A stretch of DNA of 64,000 nt from Apostichopus japonicus. Lineage: Eukaryota; Echinodermata; Holothuroidea; Aspidochirotida; Stichopodidae. Location: contig NC_092562.1 in NCBI RefSeq assembly GCF_037975245.1, forward strand, positions 14,844,521 through 14,908,520, written 5' to 3'. Position numbers and translations under genes: made by a program. The notes under the pieces were generated by a model. The model was given only the letters and a program-made list of their open reading frames with translations. It searched no databases and was not told the DNA's origin. Of the stretch, positions 59,851-64,000 are shown piece by piece (position 1 is the first letter of the stretch; each line of letters starts with the position of its first letter).

Positions 59851-61921
59851 AAGTACAAGTATAGAAAGCTGTACTCTAGTACACAAGTACAGAAAACTAC
59901 TCAAGTACAAGTACAGAAAACTACTCAAGTACAAGTACAGAAAGCTGTACTCAAGTACAGAGAACTGTACTCGAGTACAAGTACAGAAAGCTGTACTCAA
60001 GTACAGAGAACTGTACTCGAGTACAAGTACAGAAAGCTGTACTCAAGTACACAAGTACAGAGAACTGTACTCAAGTACAAGTACAGAAATCTGTACTCAA
60101 GTACACAAGTACAGAGAACTGTTTTCAAGTACAAGTACAGAAAGCAGTACTCAAGTACAAGTACAGAAAGCTGTTCTCAAGTACAAGTACAGAAAGCTGT
60201 ACTCAAGTACAAGTACAGAAAGCTGTATTCAAGTACACAAGTACAGAGAACTGTACTCGAGTACAAGTACAGAAATCTGTACTCAAGTACACAAGTACAG
60301 AGAACTGTTTTCAAGTACAAGTACAGAAAGCAGTACTCAAGTACAAGTACAGAAAGCTGTTCTCAAGTACAAGTACAGAAAGCTGTACTCAAGTACAAGT
60401 ACTGAAAGGTGTACTCAAGTACAAGTACAGAGAACTGTTCTCAAGTACAAGTATAGAAAGCTGTACTCAAGTACAAGTACAGAGAACTGTACTCAAGTAC
60501 AAGTACAGAAAGCTGTACTCAAGTACAAGTACAGAAAGCTGTACTCAAGTACAGAGAACTGTACTCGAGTACAAGTACAGAAAGCTGTACACAAGTACAG
60601 AGAACTGTACTCAAGTACAAGTACAGCAATCTTTGGAGCCAAATGCTTGGCATCCCGTATTAAGCGTGTTTTAAATTACATTATTAGTGATGAGCAAACT
60701 GGATTCTTAAAAGGACGTTTCATCGGTGAGAACATTAGACTAGTTTTAGACCTCATTGATCATTGTAATTCCAACAATATTTCAGGTACTCTTCTGTTTC
60801 TAGATTTTGAAAAGGCTTTTGATTGTTTGGACTGGGAGTTTCTTTATCAAAGTTTAAAATTCTTCAATTTTGGTCCAAATTTTATTAGGTGGGTTAGAAC
60901 TTATTATGGGAACGTCACATCTTGTGTTATTAACAATGGTCATCTCTCTCAGTATTTTAGTATTTCTCGAGGTGTAAGACAGGGTTGTCCACTCAGTCCT
61001 TACCTCTTTATCTTATGTTCAGAATTTCTCACATTCATGGTTAAAACAAGCTGTCGTATCAAGGGTATATCTATTAATAACTCTGAAATTAGAATTTCAC
61101 AATATGCCGATGATACTGTTTTATTTTTAGATGGTTCACGCGCTTCTCTTGTAGAGGTTGTAAACATTCTTAATAATTTCTCTGCCGCTTCGGGTTTAAA
61201 AGTTAATTTCAGCAAATCATTCTTTTTTCCATTGGGTGCTATGGTTTCAAGGGTTCCCTGGTATTTTCATGAGTATGGTTTTAATGTTAATCTTGGTCCC
61301 GTGAAATATCTTGGTGTCACATTTACTACAAAGAATGAAGATTTCTTTTCGTTGAATTATCTTCCCAAATTATCCAGGCTCAAACAGTTACTTGGGATGT
61401 GGTCACAACGTGACTTAACACCAACCTGTAAAATAACTGTTATTAAGAGTTTGGCCATTTGGCAACTTGTTTTTCTTTTTAGTGTTCTACCAAATCCTCC
61501 TCTTAGTTTCATTACAGAGGTTAATAAAATTTTGTATAATTTTATTTGGAACAATAAACCTTATAAGATTAAACGGAGCACCCTTATTAATAAGAAAGTT
61601 AATGGTGGCTTTGATATGACAGATATTGAATCTTTTATTAAAAGTCTAAACTGTAGCTGGGTAAAACGGTATTTAGCCCCTCAGAGAGGAAACTGGAAAA
61701 TATTTTTTGATTTGTACAAGTACAGAAAGCTGTTCTCAAATACAAGTACAGAAAGCTGTACTCAAGTACAAGTACAGAAAGCTGTATTCAAGTGCAAGTA
61801 CAGAGAACTGTACTCAAGTACAAGTACAGAAAGCTGTACTCAAGTACAAGTACAGAGAACTGTACTCAAGTACAAGTATAGAAAGCTGTACTCAAGTATA
61901 AGTACAGAGAACTGTACTTGA
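59825..61921 (+). CDS. 698-codon open frame: repeat - LINE reverse transcriptase - repeat
   Basis: One uninterrupted frame from ATG (59825) to TGA (61919-61921). Residues 1-267 translate the left minisatellite as STSTESCTQV / QVQKAVLKY / KYRKLYSS-type peptides; because 26 is not a multiple of three, the peptide period is 26 residues. Residues 268-630 are a reverse transcriptase fragment, and 631-698 translate the right minisatellite. Continuity of the frame follows partly from the array lacking stops, so it is not proof of a gene. There is no Kozak-strong start (TTGTATGAG context), promoter or poly-A signal that I can tie to it. I regard it as a chimeric frame at a transposon insertion; a translated fusion is possible but undemonstrated. 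Confidence 0.4.
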   Translation: MSTMDTFVPSTSIESCTLVHKYRKLLKYKYRKLLKYKYRKLYSSTENCTRVQVQKAVLKYRELYSSTSTESCTQVHKYRELYSSTSTEICTQVHKYRELFSSTSTESSTQVQVQKAVLKYKYRKLYSSTSTESCIQVHKYRELYSSTSTEICTQVHKYRELFSSTSTESSTQVQVQKAVLKYKYRKLYSSTSTERCTQVQVQRTVLKYKYRKLYSSTSTENCTQVQVQKAVLKYKYRKLYSSTENCTRVQVQKAVHKYRELYSSTSTAIFGAKCLASRIKRVLNYIISDEQTGFLKGRFIGENIRLVLDLIDHCNSNNISGTLLFLDFEKAFDCLDWEFLYQSLKFFNFGPNFIRWVRTYYGNVTSCVINNGHLSQYFSISRGVRQGCPLSPYLFILCSEFLTFMVKTSCRIKGISINNSEIRISQYADDTVLFLDGSRASLVEVVNILNNFSAASGLKVNFSKSFFFPLGAMVSRVPWYFHEYGFNVNLGPVKYLGVTFTTKNEDFFSLNYLPKLSRLKQLLGMWSQRDLTPTCKITVIKSLAIWQLVFLFSVLPNPPLSFITEVNKILYNFIWNNKPYKIKRSTLINKKVNGGFDMTDIESFIKSLNCSWVKRYLAPQRGNWKIFFDLYKYRKLFSNTSTESCTQVQVQKAVFKCKYRELYSSTSTESCTQVQVQRTVLKYKYRKLYSSISTENCT
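59851..60626 (+). repeat. Hairpin minisatellite (20-28 bp units), left array
   Basis: About 29 units. The main form is GTACAAGTACAGAAAGCTGT plus ACTCAA (26 bp); a 20-bp form GTACAGAGAACTGTACTCGA and a 28-bp form starting GTACACAA also occur. In each unit AGTACAG and CTGTACT are perfect inverted copies around AAAG or AGAA. A block with GTTTTCAAG recurs at 60121 and 60307, so part of the array has a 186-bp higher-order period. The sense strand has no stop codon in the three frames over most of the array. Confidence 0.95.
60626..61714 (+). pseudogene. LINE ORF2 reverse transcriptase fragment (L1/Tx1-like)
   Basis: About 363 residues without stop or frameshift. The protein copies LINE RNA into DNA at a nicked target. 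Seen in order (numbering of the 698-codon frame): AIFGAKCLASRIKRVL at 268, SDEQTGFLKGRFIGENIR, motif A FLDFEKAFD with the catalytic D327, GVRQGCPLSPYLF at 383-395, QYADD at 426-430 with catalytic D429 and D430, then KVNFSKS, KYLGV and the thumb/connection region up to WKIFFDLY. All three catalytic aspartates are present. Missing are the apurinic-type endonuclease, the first part of the RT domain and the C-terminal region, so it is a fragment cut at both ends. Clade assignment to L1/Tx1 is by eye from motif wording. Confidence 0.9.
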
Positions 61922-61936
61922 GTATTAGTACATGTA
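61715..61936 (+). repeat. Hairpin minisatellite, right array
   Basis: About eight units of the same GTACAAGTACAG / CTGTACT repeat as at 59851-60626, starting immediately after the reverse transcriptase fragment at TTTGATTTGTAC and ending in GTACTTGAGTATTAGTACAT. Array identity on both sides means the fragment lies inside one former array or the array was copied to both sides. Confidence 0.95.
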
Positions 61937-62398
61937 CGTAAGGACGGACTGCTAGTTAGGAGAATATCATCATTCCAGTTAATCTGAAAATATCAGAATT
62001 TGTCAATATAAAGTACAGATCACAGAGGAAGATAAATACTTTAATAACAAGTTTATTGCATGATTGATGAAGCTAGTTTGAAATAAATATCAATTGACAG
62101 TTAAAACAGAGATATCCAATTGTCTGGTACTTGAAACATAAATAGACAACAAGTTTGTGACAGTGAAGTATAAGAGCTTCCTGAAGAGCATCAGGATGGC
62201 ATACAACCACAACAATGTTGTAGGTCTTAATTATCATATACAAAAGAGATTCTTCAAACTTCTATTCCTTTGATCAGATAAAACAACAGATCTTGAGATG
62301 GGATTAACAACCTAGTCACATAGTGGTATAGTGTCATCTTTTGTAATAAGTATCGTATTGTTTGTAGAGGCATCGTGTGACAGGAAGGATGCTGAGGG
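61937..62398. other. Unannotated AT-rich stretch
   Basis: No gene or known repeat recognised. Confidence 0.5.
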
Positions 62399-62451
62399 GG
62401 CTACAGAAGCCTACAGTTAGGCTGCAGAAGCCAACAGCCAGGCTGCATAGG
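62399..62451 (+). repeat. 21-bp tandem repeat, 2.5 units
   Basis: GGCTACAGAAGCCTACAGTT-A, GGCTGCAGAAGCCAACAGCC-A and a partial GGCTGCATAGG follow directly. A minus frame over it shows the SLAVGFC / SLTVGFC repeat. Confidence 0.85.
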
Positions 62452-62869
62452 ATGTAATCTATTGTGCTGTGCACATTATAGAATAGGCACGCAATAAAGC
62501 ACCACTGGGCTGCCAAGACCATCTCTATTGTGCAAAACTGATTCAGCCTTGCTGTAGGGGACTTGCAGCTGCTGCAGCTTTTCATTGTGACATAATGTCA
62601 GTATAAAATATTTGCTATGAAGGAAGTGTCACATTGCAAAGACATTACAGACTGTTCTGAGTCATTTCTGTAACTCTTTAATTTATTCCTAGTAGAAGTC
62701 TTGACCTTGTGATAATTATCAAAATATCATTCCGATGGTTTCCAAATCTGAAGAATGTAGTGTAGCAAAGTGAAATTTTGTTGTGTGCACCCGCTGTATA
62801 TTTGCATGTATTACGTAATAGTTCGTAATAGTCAGTTTTTAGCGTGGGTTGTTCATAGGTTTTGCACAT
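62452..62869. other. Unannotated stretch
   Basis: Contains CAGCTGCTGCAGC at about 62567, the same E-box/CTGCAG word as the minisatellite at 0.9-1.2 kb. No gene recognised. Confidence 0.45.
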
Positions 62870-63260
62870 GTGTTTCTTCAGTTCTGGATACGTTGTTGTA
62901 TGGCGAACATCGTCCCTGCAGAGCTCCGGGGCATCGCCTCGTGATCCCGTTCATAATTGGTCATATTTTACTTAATCTTGGGTCGTCAATAGCCCAGATT
63001 TACCTGTATCTTCTTACTACCTGGAGTCAGGAAGGAGATGTCACCCTTCTCAGAGGCAGGATGCCTCAGGTTTTTGGATGGTTTGACTTCTGGCTCGAAG
63101 TCGCTGGTTACCAAGATGGCGGATCATACCAACCTCTATAGCGAGCTGGCTAGAGTTAGCGTTGATGAGTCTCTGTGTACGCGAGCTTCCTGTACCGCGA
63201 GCGAAGAGTCTCTTTCGTCTTGTTATTCGCGAGCGAGCTGACTCCAGTATAGTAAGGGAT
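62870..63260 (+). promoter_or_regulatory. CpG-richer block with YY1-like motif, candidate promoter/first exon
   Basis: CpG dinucleotides cluster here, with four GCGAGC words between 63140 and 63240. CCAAGATGGCGG at 63111-63122 matches the YY1 core (AAGATGGCGGC) found just downstream of start sites in TATA-less promoters. No TATA box stands at a fitting distance. The ATG within the YY1 word opens a 41-codon frame. Possible splice donors follow at 63247 (GTATAG) and 63252 (GTAAGG). Confidence 0.4.
63116..63241 (+). CDS. 41-codon frame in candidate first exon, unknown product
   Basis: ATG at 63116 has A at -3 and G at +4, the best start context noticed in the window, and lies in a YY1-like word. 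The peptide begins MADHTNLYSELARVSVDE and is Ser/Cys/Arg-rich later, with TRAS and SRAS repeats caused by the repeated CGCGAGC DNA word; it stops at TGA 63239-63241. An upstream in-frame ATG exists at 63038 (67 codons in total). No family recognised. It could be an upstream ORF, a short peptide or the 5' end of a gene whose other exons are beyond the window; it could also be chance. Confidence 0.25.
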   Translation: MADHTNLYSELARVSVDESLCTRASCTASEESLSSCYSRAS

Positions 63261-63499
63261 TAAGTAATACATATTATTATTGTTTAAATGCCGTACGTAC
63301 CCTTATTGTTGTTTAATTGAAATGTAGTTTTGTAATTGTTGCCCCTCTGGCTAGGTTGTACTTCACTGTACAAAGTACGTATGTTAGGTTGTGTATTTGG
63401 ACCTTGGTCCTATGGGTTTTTAGCGTGTGTGGTGTACACTGTGTAGATCAGTGGTTGTGTATCGTTAAGCACATGGGTGCTAGTAGTATTGTGTACCTT
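63261..63499 (+). other. Unannotated, downstream of the candidate promoter
   Basis: T- and G-rich sequence with frequent GTAC and TTGTGT words. A 65-codon frame at 63317-63514 has no motif. It would be first-intron sequence if the donor at 63247 or 63252 is real. Confidence 0.35.
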
Positions 63500-63576
63500 T
63501 ATACTGTAGAGTGACAGTATCGGTTAGGTTGAGTATTAGTATACTGTAGAGTGACAGTAACGGTTACGTTGAGTTT
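63500..63576 (+). repeat. Two-copy ~40-bp tandem repeat
   Basis: TATACTGTAGAGTGACAGTA followed by (T)CGGTTA(G/C)GTTGAGT occurs at 63500 and 63540. Confidence 0.88.
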
Positions 63577-64000
63577 ATATCCAGAAAGTGTATTGTACTG
63601 TATTGACAGTTGAGTTGTATTGAGAGATTATTATTTTATTGTACCTGTATTTTATTGTACTGCTCGCAGTGTAAAGAGCGTATACTGTATTCGTATTTTG
63701 TATTTTGAACATATTGTTTACTGTTGTCACTACAGAGTTGTCTCAAGAGCTTGTCCTTCTAATCTTAGCCTTTATGGATAGCTATGGAGTGCCAAGTCTC
63801 TTGAGGTTGTGGATTCGGAGGAAAAAATTCGCAACGTTTATTATTATTTATGCAGTTTATTTCATAATGTTCATTTTACATTATTCTTTATACACACTTA
63901 TACATTTTTATACTGTATTGTACGAGTGCAATGTCGTATTGCAGGGTAATATTATTGAGTCTTTATTTGTATCTGTGCATTTGTCGTAGTATGGAATATT
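63577..64000 (+). other. Unannotated end of window
   Basis: T-rich with repeated TTGTACTGTATT words at 63590-63665, then a pyrimidine-rich TGTTGTCACTACAG at about 63721-63734 that could be a splice acceptor before GAGTTGTCTCAAGAGC. The 94-codon frame here (63705-63989) becomes hydrophobic and matches no family. Confidence 0.35.

Noticed and set aside
62870-63300. LTR retrotransposon end
   Set aside because: No TG...CA-bounded direct repeat, primer-binding site or polypurine tract could be identified.

Overview
This is an AT-rich eukaryotic nuclear window, most likely from a marine invertebrate animal. The case rests on repeat content: a tRNA-headed SINE with a 3' stem-loop, a metazoan-type non-LTR reverse transcriptase of L1/Tx1 character, a hAT-type MITE with an 8-bp target duplication, TTAA-flanked DNA elements, many minisatellites and simple repeats, and no bacterial gene organisation. 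An echinoderm such as a sea cucumber is a guess from general resemblance only; the sequence alone does not fix the species. I find no confident multi-exon host gene. Almost all short open frames are chance frames or read through tandem repeats, so the window looks intergenic or intronic.

Layout. 0-9 kb: a 32-bp minisatellite (910-1228), a perfect 252-bp tandem duplication (1941-2439), a TTAA-flanked palindromic MITE (3826-4023) and a diverged repeat pair with hammerhead-like words (8363-8700). 9-22 kb: a 43-bp minisatellite with three-unit higher order (11677-12068), old degenerate repeats (15360-15735; 18170/18828) and a few more complex blocks that could be conserved non-coding DNA (16.5-16.8, 20.1-20.35 kb). 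22-32 kb: four SINE copies or fragments, one with its box A quadruplicated; a long palindrome (26858-26970); and two related TTAA-flanked elements in opposite orientation (28944-29538 and 31470-32273). 36.2-37.1 kb: a GC-richer block with an RFX-type X-box. 37.28-40.46 kb: a minisatellite of about 65 units whose unit folds as a hairpin and which shows seven-unit higher order.

44-58 kb: microsatellites, a hAT MITE (48731-49130), a G-rich repeat (52487-52568), a 59-bp-arm palindrome (53626-53750) related to the one at 26.9 kb, a 140-166-bp tandem array (55322-56100) and a 30-bp array (57168-57317). 58.7 kb: a further full SINE. 59.85-61.94 kb: the only clear protein homology, a LINE reverse transcriptase fragment without stops, bounded on both sides by the same hairpin-forming ~26-bp minisatellite, so that one 698-codon frame runs through array, reverse transcriptase and array. 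62.87-63.26 kb: a CpG-richer block with a YY1-like motif overlapping an ATG in good context and a 41-codon frame, a candidate promoter or first exon.

The parts do not form a pathway. What connects them is mobile DNA and its by-products: a LINE source of reverse transcriptase, SINEs whose 3' hairpin suggests LINE-driven copying, cut-and-paste MITEs, and tandem arrays whose units are themselves hairpins.
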